In this document: positions 57,414 to 64,000 of the stretch, in pieces | How positions within the stretch are numbered: the first letter of the stretch is position 1 | How the letters are laid out: each line of letters opens with the position of its first letter | Origin: Ochrobactrum sp. BTU1 | GTDB taxonomy: Bacteria > Pseudomonadota > Alphaproteobacteria > Rhizobiales > Rhizobiaceae | Direction: 5' to 3' | NCBI GenBank assembly: GCA_018798825.1 | Contig: CP076357.1 | Location: 1-64,000, forward strand | Length of the DNA: 64,000 bases | Program-made: the position numbers and the translations under genes | The notes under the pieces: generated by a model | Told to the model about the DNA's origin: nothing | What the model saw: the letters and a program-made list of their open reading frames with translations, nothing else | Databases searched by the model: none

Positions 57414-58011
57414 TCTACTTATATCTTCGGGAAGCGGGCCTGCGGAATGCCGTATTGCAGTCGGACGCTTCATCGACATCCTTTCTAAAGAGGCACAAGA
57501 TCGCGCTTGCCTGTTCGACGTTACAGCAGAAATTGCGTCCGATAAGCATGGCCCTAAATCCGCTTTGGTGACTCTCGAGGGAGAAGTGGCTGACCAGATT
57601 GCGCAAGAATTTTGCGGAACAATAAGGTTGGTGTTCAAAAGCCCTGTTCGAGCGCAGCATAAGCGTCAGAACTGGTTCATATCAGTGAGCCGGATCGCGC
57701 GGCCAGGAATTGATGAGATCGTCATTGGGCCAAATGACGTTCGTTTTGAAACTTTGCGAGCTGGCGGGCCAGGGGGTCAGCACCAGAACACTACCGACAG
57801 TGCCGTACGTGTTGTCCATATTCCAACGGGTATCCAGTTAATCGCCCGCAATGAGCGATCTCAGCATCGAAACAAGGCAACGGCGCTAGAACGTCTTGGA
57901 ATGGTCCTGAAGCATCTCCAGGAGGACAAAATCGAAGAGGCCAAGGCCGCACGCCATCTTGAAAACCGCAACATCGAACGCGGAAATGAGGTGAAGATCT
58001 ACCGTTTCTGA
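57400..58011 (+). CDS. prfH: Peptide release factor homologue PrfH
   Basis: The 203-residue protein has the GGQ motif (GGPGGQHQNTTDSAVRVVH, GGQ at residues 125-127) and the basic tail of class I release factors, but lacks a codon-reading domain of normal type. PrfH releases peptides from ribosomes whose 16S rRNA has been cleaved in the decoding centre, allowing RtcB2 to repair the break. Overlap with rtcB2 shows co-translation. Confidence 0.92.
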   Translation: MKSVDLLISSGSGPAECRIAVGRFIDILSKEAQDRACLFDVTAEIASDKHGPKSALVTLEGEVADQIAQEFCGTIRLVFKSPVRAQHKRQNWFISVSRIARPGIDEIVIGPNDVRFETLRAGGPGGQHQNTTDSAVRVVHIPTGIQLIARNERSQHRNKATALERLGMVLKHLQEDKIEEAKAARHLENRNIERGNEVKIYRF

Positions 58012-58022
58012 TCGGTTTAAAA

Positions 58023-58048
58023 GAATGGCCCGCATATCCGGGCCGTTC
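58023..58048. terminator. Stem-loop after prfH
   Basis: GAATGGCCCG pairs with CGGGCCGTTC around a short loop, 11 bases after the prfH stop. The same stem, slightly longer, follows rtcB3 at 60754-60779, so this one seems to belong to the rtcB3-like relic next to it and may now terminate both strands. Confidence 0.6.
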
Positions 58049-58050
58049 TC

Positions 58051-58120
58051 TCATTTCAGGTTTGTGTGAGCGCTTTTCTTGTTACGCCAGGGTGCGTTCT
58101 GCGGCCTGCTGTGATGGTCA
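58051..58120 (-). pseudogene. Relic of an rtcB3 3' end
   Basis: On the minus strand this short stretch reads QNAPWRNKKSAHTNLK followed by a TGA at 58051-58053. It matches the rtcB3 C-terminus QKNAPWRNKKKRSQKPE and is followed by the same stem-loop. It is a fragment only; no rtcB sequence continues upstream of about 58120. It forms a direct repeat with 60754-60835 flanking the nucleotidyltransferase and CCA genes. Confidence 0.8.
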
Positions 58121-58273
58121 TCTAAAAGTGAGCCGGCTTCACATTTCGTTCTTCTGCGCCGGAGTAGAAAAATGAAACGAATTTACATGTTTCGAAGTGG
58201 ACGGCATCGATTGCGGCGCAATTCAAAAGGAGGCTATTCCGTGCTGCAATTAACAATCCACCAATTCAATATT

Positions 58274-59167
58274 CTAGACACGATGCCGTTCGAGAAGTGC
58301 CCGAATATCGTTGGCAAGATTGACAGCTTCGGGAACGAGGACAGTAGCTCCCTCAATTGTGCCGTAATGAGCCTCGAGGCATTGCAGTAGAAGTCGCTTA
58401 AGTGCCGTTTCATCCGGTGTCTGGGGCAGTTTTGACGCGAAGTATGTCGCTTCGAGCTGCCGCTCTTTGGTCTGGAACCACTCCTGAAGCTCGGTGAGTG
58501 CCCAGTCGCCACGACGAATTGACTTCAGTTGCTCCCGGTTGCGCTCAAGATCGAGGTCTTGTTCAATGAGAATTTGCTCGACTTCGTTGAGCAGTCGAAC
58601 CACATGGTAGGCAAACTTAAGATCGTACCCATGTTCTTCAATGGATCGAGCTCGGTGTAAATTGGAGGAGTTCGACTTTTTGGCGATCTTGGACATCTGC
58701 GCGTAGGCATAGCCTTTGAACTTCTGCCAGGCGCCTTTGTGAAGAAACGCTTTTCGGCTCTCACGCACAAGTTCACTGACCTGCGTCGAATGTGTGACGC
58801 ATCGTCGTGGCGTGAATAATGCATCGATCATGTTCGGATTGTTTTCCATACAGAGTTGGAAAAACTTCACAATTGAGAATACCGTAAAGTCGTAAGTACG
58901 ATCTTTTCCGTCACAATCGGGAACATGGTGTTGCTGCCATTGTTCAAATCGCTGGAGTTGTTGTCCAAAGCCGGGAATCTCACCTGCGAGATGGGGAAAA
59001 ACGTCTTCCTTGGGTGGAATGCAGAAGCCAACAAAATCAATATCCGATCCGCCAGACGAGACCCCATAAGCCTCGCTTCCTATAATGGTCAGGTATTGTA
59101 GATTGGAGGGAAGCCAACGCGGCGGCTGAATCGAGCCCTTTTCGTATAGTTTATCAATCAGCGTCAT
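58274..59167 (-). CDS. Pol-beta superfamily nucleotidyltransferase (YcgL/COG3541-like)
   Basis: The 297-residue protein has the nucleotidyltransferase signature GSEAYGVSSGGSDID (residues 30-44) with the metal-binding SDID, followed by FVGFCIPPKEDVF and the YDFTVFSIVKFFQL segment containing a third candidate carboxylate. Members of this family add nucleotides to RNA ends or small molecules; the substrate here is unknown. I chose the ATG at 59167 with CAGGGA upstream; a TTG 13 codons earlier is possible. It follows the CCA-adding enzyme gene by 80 bases, in the Ro60-RtcB3 gene array, suggesting RNA end processing. Confidence 0.8.
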   Translation of the reverse strand: MTLIDKLYEKGSIQPPRWLPSNLQYLTIIGSEAYGVSSGGSDIDFVGFCIPPKEDVFPHLAGEIPGFGQQLQRFEQWQQHHVPDCDGKDRTYDFTVFSIVKFFQLCMENNPNMIDALFTPRRCVTHSTQVSELVRESRKAFLHKGAWQKFKGYAYAQMSKIAKKSNSSNLHRARSIEEHGYDLKFAYHVVRLLNEVEQILIEQDLDLERNREQLKSIRRGDWALTELQEWFQTKERQLEATYFASKLPQTPDETALKRLLLQCLEAHYGTIEGATVLVPEAVNLANDIRALLERHRV

Positions 59168-59247
59168 GTGGTGGAATCCCTGCAAACTTGAAATCTTGGC
59201 ATTCAAATCGTGTTAGATGCCCGGCTATTTATTGGAAATTTGATAGA

Positions 59248-60519
59248 CTATCGGGCTATGATTGTTGTTTGTGCATTGCAATCGACTATCGCCGTTTTCA
59301 TGGCGCGTCTGGCAGCCGCTATTTGAATGTGACGCAGGCAATTTCGGACGGCGGGGACCGACATTTCCTTTATTTGATCAGGTGAATATCGATCACTGAT
59401 ACGCGCAAGGGCAACCTCCCCGATGATATGAGAAAAGCGCCAGCAAGCGAGATATGGTCCTCGGGGTGCCCCCGTAATCCGGCCGAAATGGTCAGCGGTG
59501 GCGACTGATGCGATGATTTGTGCATGTTTTCTGGCCTGTTGTGGTCCACCAAATGCCTCCACCAGATCAACAAATTTTTTGGCACTCATTTCGCTCGTGC
59601 GGTGAACATGGGTGTGAAAGCGGGCCGACAGAATACCAATCCTGCGTAGCTCGTTGGATAGCTTCAGCCTGTCCGCCAGCGCATTGACGGGACCAATGCC
59701 GAGTTCTTCATGTCCGAGATGCGATGGCAGTTTTTCGTCCGCCGTTAAAGCCTTGCCTAAATCGTGCACGAGCGCACCAAACGTGATCAAAGGATCCTCG
59801 AAACGGCAGGCAGCAGTATCGACCACCATCATTGTGTGAGCGAAAGCGTCCCCTTCCATGTGATGCTCGACAGGCTGAATTCTTCCCTTAAGGGCGGCCA
59901 ACTCGGGAAAAAATGTGGCGAGAGCACCAAAGCGGTCCAACTCCAGGAAGAATGTCGATGGTCTTTGGGTGGCAAGGGCTTTGTTGAACTCGAGGGCAAC
60001 CCGCTCCGGGGTAAGATGATCGAGTCTACCTGTCGCATGGATTTTTCGGCAGAGAGCGACAGTTTCCGGAGCAACAGAAAAGCCGAGTTTGGCCGCCAGT
60101 CTGGCGGCTCTCAGGACACGGACAGGATCGTTGCCAAAGGACTCGGATGTATGGCGCAAACGTTTGGATGCGATGTCATTCAAGCCGCCAAATGGATCGA
60201 TGATGCTGCCATCAGAATCCATGGCAATCGCATTGCAGGTAAAGTCTCGATTGAACAGATCATCGGCGATTGTAATCGAGGTATCAAACGATGCCGTAAG
60301 CTCCTGATTGTCCTGCACAGACTTACGCATGGTACGAGCCAGAGCGTATTCTTCATTTGTCTCAGGGTGAAGAAAGACGGGAAAGTCGGCGCCTACACTT
60401 TTGAAACCAGCAGCAAGCATGTCGTCCGGTGTTGCACCAACGACAACATAATCGCGGTCAGCCGGCTCGCGGGACATGAGCAGGTCGCGGACAGCGCCGC
60501 CTACGAGAAAAGTCTTCAT
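59248..60519 (-). CDS. cca: CCA-adding tRNA nucleotidyltransferase with HD domain (E. coli type)
   Basis: The 423-residue class II CCA enzyme begins MKTFLVGGAVRDLLM and has the catalytic DRDYVVVG (D-x-D) motif, the NRDFTCNAIAMD stretch and the RVLRAARLAAKLG helix. A C-terminal HD phosphohydrolase domain (HHMEGDAFAHTMMV, HDLGKAL) follows, as in E. coli. In that enzyme the HD domain removes 2',3'-cyclic phosphates. It would rebuild tRNA 3' ends after damage. I chose the ATG at 60519, just after AGGAAAG; an ATG ten codons upstream is weaker. As it sits among rtcB, Ro60 and nucleotidyltransferase genes it looks like a repair enzyme, not the housekeeping one (inference). Confidence 0.88.
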   Translation of the reverse strand: MKTFLVGGAVRDLLMSREPADRDYVVVGATPDDMLAAGFKSVGADFPVFLHPETNEEYALARTMRKSVQDNQELTASFDTSITIADDLFNRDFTCNAIAMDSDGSIIDPFGGLNDIASKRLRHTSESFGNDPVRVLRAARLAAKLGFSVAPETVALCRKIHATGRLDHLTPERVALEFNKALATQRPSTFFLELDRFGALATFFPELAALKGRIQPVEHHMEGDAFAHTMMVVDTAACRFEDPLITFGALVHDLGKALTADEKLPSHLGHEELGIGPVNALADRLKLSNELRRIGILSARFHTHVHRTSEMSAKKFVDLVEAFGGPQQARKHAQIIASVATADHFGRITGAPRGPYLACWRFSHIIGEVALARISDRYSPDQIKEMSVPAVRNCLRHIQIAAARRAMKTAIVDCNAQTTIIAR

Positions 60520-60753
60520 TTGCTTTCCTGCTGGGTGAAAGTCGGACATTTGGAAAGCTCCAGATCGAGGCAGATTGAAACCCTCGAGTTCTCTTCATTA
60601 AAGGGGATTGAAAATCTCTGCCCCATTTCCATTCACAAACTGCAGCGGCTTTAACCGAGTGCTACACAAACGCATATCATATAAAGGCTGCGTCATTTAT
60701 CTAATCTAACAAATGTTTCAGCCGTCGTATTTTAAGCGATACATCGATGGTGT

Positions 60754-60779
60754 GAATGGCCCGGATAACCGGGCCATTC
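60754..60779 (-). terminator. Stem-loop after rtcB3
   Basis: GAATGGCCCGG and CCGGGCCATTC form an 11-pair stem with a four-base loop three bases beyond the rtcB3 stop. No T run follows, so it may mark an RNA processing site within the array or a partial terminator before cca. Confidence 0.6.
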
Positions 60780-60782
60780 TAT

Positions 60783-62216
60783 CTATTCAGGCTTCTGTGA
60801 ACGCTTCTTTTTGTTACGCCACGGGGCATTCTTCTGCCAGTCGCCTGCCATGATCGAACCATAAGGTATGACCTCATCGACGATTTCGGCCAGTCCGTAT
60901 TCACCGATCTGCGCCTTGACCTGTGCGGCGTTCTTGTAAGCACCGGGCAATTCCGAAACATCAGCGTTACCACTGAAGAAACGAACATCAAGCCCGCTCG
61001 TTTCCTTTGCCAGGATATCGGCAATGTTGTTGGGGCTCAGTCCGCGTGAATCTGCTCCATATGCTGCTGCCAGCTGCCGCAGATGTGCGGTTCTGGAGAA
61101 GTTACGCCCGGCGCCGTGCGGCGAGAAGCCAAGACCGTGCGCAGCGTTCGAGCCCCGTACAATTAAGATCGGTTCCGCCATGTTGAGCGGAATGATCGTG
61201 AGGTCTGTTGCATCGTCCGCCCATCCGTCGAAGGCCGGTGTTGCGCCTTTGCCGTGATAGAAAAGGCCATCGGATTTCTGGAAAACAAAATTATGCTCGT
61301 TCCAGAAACGGTCAGCAACTTTCGCTCCTAGTTTCGCCACAGCCATGTCGTGAAGGGCGAAATGGTTCTCCTTTGTCCACTGACGGACAATCTGCAGCGC
61401 CTTCCAGTAATGTTCTCCTTCTTCGCTTTCGGCAGGAATCCATGCATTCTGCTTTAAGGTTTCGGGCGAGAGAATCTCGCGGAAGCGATTGGCGATCTTC
61501 ATACCGCGATCGTAAAGCCGTGCGCCGGGCGCCCGCGACCCATGATGGGTCACGAGAGCGGTTTCGCCGGTTGACTTCATTTGTCCGACGTAAGCAAAAT
61601 GATTACCGTCACCTTGTGTTGCAAAATGGTCGATAGCCACACTCACAATCTGATTCAGATAAGGGTTCGTATCGAAAGCGGACATAGTTGCATCGGATGG
61701 TTTAAGCTGAGCGCCGCGAGGACGTCCGCCCGGCCCGAAGTGCGTCACGGCATGAACGGCGTCGAGGAGTTCGTTCGGGGCGACCCCTGGCAGAATGGAG
61801 ATCGCCATCGAACAGCAAATATCGGCCGAGTGCATACCGGGGTGGATTGCTTCGGAGGCGACGACACCGCCGACTGGAATGGTTCCGATCGGTCCTGATG
61901 GACAGGCATCTGGCATGATCGCCGCCGCTCGGACACCCGGCGTGCGTGAGAGTTCACGCATGGTTGCGCGGACATTCTCGACGTTTGCCTGTTCTGCAGC
62001 ATTTTCAGCCCGGATATTCATGTGAATGTCGATATCACTTGCTCCCTTCAGCGGTAGTTTCGGAGCAGGTTGATACGCCATCGCCGCTGCAAGTGCTACC
62101 TCGCGCGAGCCGCCGTCACGCAGGACGTCATTTGCGGCATCGAGTGCCTCACGAAACCATCTACCCTGCAGTAAACCTGCATTGATCAGATCCTGGCCGC
62201 TGAGTGTCTTAATCAT
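60783..62216 (-). CDS. rtcB3: RtcB3 RNA ligase, Ro60-associated
   Basis: The 477-residue RtcB-family protein is a third, divergent paralogue. The motifs are MPDACPSGPIGTIPVGG, HPGMHSADICCSM, TQGDGNHFAYVG, THHGSRAPG, YHGKGATPAF, RGSNAAHGLG and PHGAGRNFSRT. The metal and guanylylation residues appear to be kept, but spacing differs from rtcB2. I chose the ATG at 62216 with AGGAAAG upstream; an upstream start ten codons earlier is weaker. It lies directly after the Y RNA-like genes and Ro60 on the same strand, the arrangement known from bacterial rsr-yrl-rtcB operons. It ends in a basic, lysine-rich tail. Confidence 0.9.
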   Translation of the reverse strand: MIKTLSGQDLINAGLLQGRWFREALDAANDVLRDGGSREVALAAAMAYQPAPKLPLKGASDIDIHMNIRAENAAEQANVENVRATMRELSRTPGVRAAAIMPDACPSGPIGTIPVGGVVASEAIHPGMHSADICCSMAISILPGVAPNELLDAVHAVTHFGPGGRPRGAQLKPSDATMSAFDTNPYLNQIVSVAIDHFATQGDGNHFAYVGQMKSTGETALVTHHGSRAPGARLYDRGMKIANRFREILSPETLKQNAWIPAESEEGEHYWKALQIVRQWTKENHFALHDMAVAKLGAKVADRFWNEHNFVFQKSDGLFYHGKGATPAFDGWADDATDLTIIPLNMAEPILIVRGSNAAHGLGFSPHGAGRNFSRTAHLRQLAAAYGADSRGLSPNNIADILAKETSGLDVRFFSGNADVSELPGAYKNAAQVKAQIGEYGLAEIVDEVIPYGSIMAGDWQKNAPWRNKKKRSQKPE

Positions 62217-62295
62217 TTTCTTTCCTGCTTTTGCAGTCCTTCTCAATTGTCACCGTTTCTAAGATTGATCCATCACCGAGGTGAGGGGCATGCCT

Positions 62296-62314
62296 TGCAT
62301 TTTGCGAAAATGCA
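62296..62314 (-). other. Stem-loop downstream of the third Y RNA
   Basis: TGCATTTT-CGC-AAAATGCA forms an eight-pair stem six bases after the last Y-like RNA on the minus strand. It could mark the 3' boundary of the RNA cluster or a processing site before rtcB3. Confidence 0.4.
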
Positions 62315-62319
62315 TTTGT

Positions 62320-62464
62320 GAAGACGGACAGCGGCGACAAGGATGGGCGAAACCAGGATGGCCCCGCTCGTGCCAGAGAGCGTGTTGCAAAGGAGGAGTC
62401 GAACCTGCCAGACCACCCAAAGATGTGCTGTAGTTCCACCCGGCATTCGCAACTGCCCGTCTTC
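62320..62464 (-). ncRNA. Y RNA-like RNA 3 (Yrl, tRNA mimic)
   Basis: The RNA of about 145 bases is closed by an 18-position stem: GAAGACGGGCAGTTGCGA (from 62464) pairs with TCGCCGCTGTCCGTCTTC (to 62320) at 16 positions. The 5' strand continues into CGAATGCC and then GGAACTACA, shared with RNAs 1 and 2. A T-arm GCAGG-TTCGACT-CCTCC with one mismatch lies at 62392-62408, a capped acceptor-like hairpin CGCTC-TCTGGCAC-GAGCG at 62365-62382, and a D-arm-like GGTTT loop follows. Order is T-arm, acceptor, D-arm, i.e. a permuted tRNA domain. Confidence 0.72.
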
Positions 62465-62465
62465 G

Positions 62466-62571
62466 ATCTGGCGACAAATTTTTGAGAAACCTCCTCTCTT
62501 GCGAGAGTGCAGAATTTGAATCTGCTCGCCTTGCGGCTTTACCAATGTAGTTCCTCAGGCATTCGCCAGAT
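62466..62571 (-). ncRNA. Y RNA-like RNA 2 (Yrl, tRNA mimic)
   Basis: The RNA of about 106 bases is closed by a perfect nine-pair stem ATCTGGCGA (from 62571) with TCGCCAGAT (to 62466). The 5' strand carries CGAATGCC and GGAACTACA. A perfect T-arm GCAGA-TTCAAAT-TCTGC is at 62509-62525. Next is a short acceptor hairpin CTCTC-GCAA-GAGAG (62494-62507) capped by a GNRA tetraloop, then a D-arm-like GAG-GAGGTTT-CTC, then the 3' strand beginning TTGTCG. Same permuted layout as RNA 1. Confidence 0.78.
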
Positions 62572-62582
62572 ATTTCAATTGT

Positions 62583-62716
62583 CTGCAACGACAAGTATTG
62601 GTGAAACGCCTGCTCTACCGCTGAGCTACGGGTCCATACAGAAGAAGAACCCGGCAGGATTCGAACCTGCGACCTGGAGAGTAACGATCTGTAGTTTCGA
62701 CCGGCATTCGTTGCAG
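62583..62716 (-). ncRNA. Y RNA-like RNA 1 (Yrl, tRNA mimic)
   Basis: The RNA of about 134 bases is closed by a perfect nine-pair stem CTGCAACGA (from 62716) with TCGTTGCAG (to 62583). After CGAATGCC and GAAACTACA comes a perfect T-arm GCAGG-TTCGAAT-CCTGC (62654-62670). The acceptor 3' strand CGGGTTC (62647-62653) then loops over 11 bases back to the 5' strand GGACCCG (62629-62635), followed by a perfect D-arm GCTC-AGCGGTA-GAGC (62612-62626). This is a circularly permuted tRNA fold with the anticodon arm replaced by the Ro-binding stem, as described for bacterial YrlA RNAs. Confidence 0.82.
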
Positions 62717-62719
62717 TTG

Positions 62720-62743
62720 CTCGCGCCGACCAATCGGCGCGAG
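62720..62743 (-). other. Stem-loop between Ro60 gene and Y RNA 1
   Basis: CTCGCGCCGA-TTGG-TCGGCGCGAG is a perfect ten-pair stem starting eight bases after the Ro60 stop codon and ending three bases before Y RNA 1. It may protect the mRNA 3' end or guide cleavage that frees the Y RNAs. Confidence 0.55.
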
Positions 62744-62751
62744 TATTCTCT

Positions 62752-64000
62752 TTATTGAAGCTCGATAGCTTCGATCTTTTGCAGCCAGGTCCCAGGACGG
62801 CTTTCGCCATTGGCAAAAGCTGCAATTACTTCGAAGACGGCATCAGAAAAGCCGCCTATATTGAGTACGTCGTTTCGACTTTCCGCCTGTGTCGTCTGGT
62901 ATGGCTGGATATCGAGACATACAAGCTTTGCAGCCGGATTGAGCCTTTTTATCCGTGCCCATTCCTGCATCTTTGTTGACGGGCTGCCATAATACGACTG
63001 CTCTACCCAGGACTGGTTGTCCGAGATGAACACCACCAGATCCACCCTTGCATGCTCATTGGCAAGCTTTGCCAGAGGTGCGGAGCAATTGGTGCCGCCA
63101 CCGCCGATCTTTGCGAGTTTCTCGGCATTGGTCATGACCGAGTCACGTCGGTTCAGACGAACGTCGACAACGTCATATTCGAACGGCATCACCCGGGCAT
63201 TCGGATTTCGCTGCAGGAACGCAGCACTCATCAGGCCAGCCACGTCGATGCAACGAACGACCGAGGTCGCACCCTTGCGATAGCCGGTGACGCTGGAGCC
63301 CATCGAACCAGAAACGTCCGGGCAAAGGACCACTCGGCCGTCAAGCACCGGCACATTGCCAAGAGCTGCGTCCATTGCCTGTTGAAGCGCATCGCGAACC
63401 TCTTCCGGTACCGCTTCCGACGCCGCTTTCCAAGTTGTCATCAGCTGATACGGAAAAACTCTGGCTTTGCGCACGGCTTCCGGGTCCGAAAGACGGCGGG
63501 CAATCTCCTTTGTCATTCCTTCGACTTCAAACACACCTTTGCGCGCAAACGTATTCAAATTCTGGCGAACCGCCTGCCAGCTTCCGTTGCGTGCGATCTC
63601 AACCCAATGCTCGCGTGTCAGTGGCAGCGAAGTCAGCAGCTGAAACGGAACGTCCGGCACTGGTTTCGATAGATCGCGCCGAAACTCTTGGAGAGCCTTC
63701 ACTTCTACCGGCAGCGCTGCGTAGTCGTATGGCTTGCCGATCATCCAGGCATAAAGCGCTTTGCGTTCTTCGTTTGCCGGTTTCGGATGGACCATTTTGA
63801 CGACGTCTGCCAGAGACGGATCACTACCGACCATGGCGTTGAGAAGCTGACGCGTGCTCGCCATCTCAAGCCATGCCTGCACCATCTTCTTTGGCCGCGT
63901 TCCAAGCGACTTGCGTCCCATTACGCCTGAGCGCATGACCTGTACGAAACCGCGCAGCATCTTGCCGCTCTTCACTGTTTGCGGGAATGCAGCAGCAAAT
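62752..64000 (-). CDS. rsr: Ro60/Rsr (TROVE and vWA domain) protein, 5' end outside window
   Basis: The visible 416 codons encode the C-terminal part of the TROVE ring (FVQVMRSGVMGRKSLGTRPK, then helical repeats such as PFQLLTSLPLTREHWVEIARN) and a complete von Willebrand A domain with the MIDAS motif DVSGSMGSS and the later GGGGTNCSAPL. Ro60 binds Y RNAs and the ends of misfolded or damaged RNAs. The frame is open to the window edge (FAAAFPQTVKSGKMLR), so the start lies beyond 64000. The three Y-like RNAs and rtcB3 follow on the same strand, forming an rsr-yrl-rtcB array. Confidence 0.93.
   Translation of the reverse strand, partial: FAAAFPQTVKSGKMLRGFVQVMRSGVMGRKSLGTRPKKMVQAWLEMASTRQLLNAMVGSDPSLADVVKMVHPKPANEERKALYAWMIGKPYDYAALPVEVKALQEFRRDLSKPVPDVPFQLLTSLPLTREHWVEIARNGSWQAVRQNLNTFARKGVFEVEGMTKEIARRLSDPEAVRKARVFPYQLMTTWKAASEAVPEEVRDALQQAMDAALGNVPVLDGRVVLCPDVSGSMGSSVTGYRKGATSVVRCIDVAGLMSAAFLQRNPNARVMPFEYDVVDVRLNRRDSVMTNAEKLAKIGGGGTNCSAPLAKLANEHARVDLVVFISDNQSWVEQSYYGSPSTKMQEWARIKRLNPAAKLVCLDIQPYQTTQAESRNDVLNIGGFSDAVFEVIAAFANGESRPGTWLQKIEAIELQ

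Noticed and set aside
57791..58054. Minus-strand ORF opposite prfH
   Set aside because: Shadow frame of the well-supported prfH gene.
62612..62670. Ordinary tRNA gene
   Set aside because: T-arm and D-arm are perfect but in reversed order, with no anticodon arm between them; it fits a permuted Y RNA domain.
62320..62716. CRISPR-like repeats
   Set aside because: Three repeats share only short motifs, spacing is uneven, and each forms its own stem.

Overview
The window looks like part of a secondary replicon (chromid or large plasmid) of an alphaproteobacterium, probably a Brucella/Ochrobactrum-like member of the Hyphomicrobiales. The evidence is a complete repABC partition and replication operon (21457-25070), an imuA-imuB-dnaE2 mutagenesis cassette headed by an alphaproteobacterial LexA box (GAAC-N7-GAAC at 35-49), and a gene set typical of that order. 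The species assignment is inference.

Layout. 1-5557: SOS mutagenesis cassette. 5806-15907: a class C beta-lactamase, an M20 amidohydrolase, an alpha/beta hydrolase and a complete peptide-type ABC importer, all on the minus strand, with a divergent RpiR regulator. 16051-20695: type I MurB, then an oxidative/nitrosative stress cluster (Fe-S type regulator, group III truncated globin, Fe superoxide dismutase, 7Fe ferredoxin, flavin reductase, ferredoxin-NADP reductase). 21457-28046: repABC, an orphan second RepB/ParB and a membrane protein. 28263-30780: Fic protein and a decayed Tet(X)-like monooxygenase.

30943-47998 is a defence island. It holds a large Rad50-like ATPase ending in an apparently dead S24/LexA-like fold, followed by a small ORF and a GIY-YIG-like protein; a STAND protein with a PD-(D/E)XK-like N-terminus, NACHT domain and alpha-helical repeats; and a Gabija-like pair (OLD-family ATPase-TOPRIM nuclease plus UvrD-like helicase) followed by a second OLD-like gene.

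48370-64000 is an RNA repair island. rtcB copy 1 is split by an IS66-family element (8-bp target duplication GATCGATC). A second identical copy has inserted into the first (target duplication TTTTCGAT). The element carries an acetyltransferase gene overlapping tnpC. Next comes an rtcB2-prfH ribosome rescue/repair pair. A minus-strand array then reads Ro60/Rsr (running off the window), three tandem Y RNA-like RNAs, rtcB3, a CCA-adding enzyme and a pol-beta-type nucleotidyltransferase. Each Y-like RNA has a long closing stem around a permuted tRNA-like domain (T-arm, capped acceptor hairpin, D-arm).

Together the last region suggests a toolkit that senses, trims, re-ends and ligates broken RNA (tRNA or rRNA), placed beside nuclease-based antiphage systems whose effectors could cause such damage. 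The functional coupling is inference; the domains, gene order, target duplications and RNA stems are visible in the sequence.
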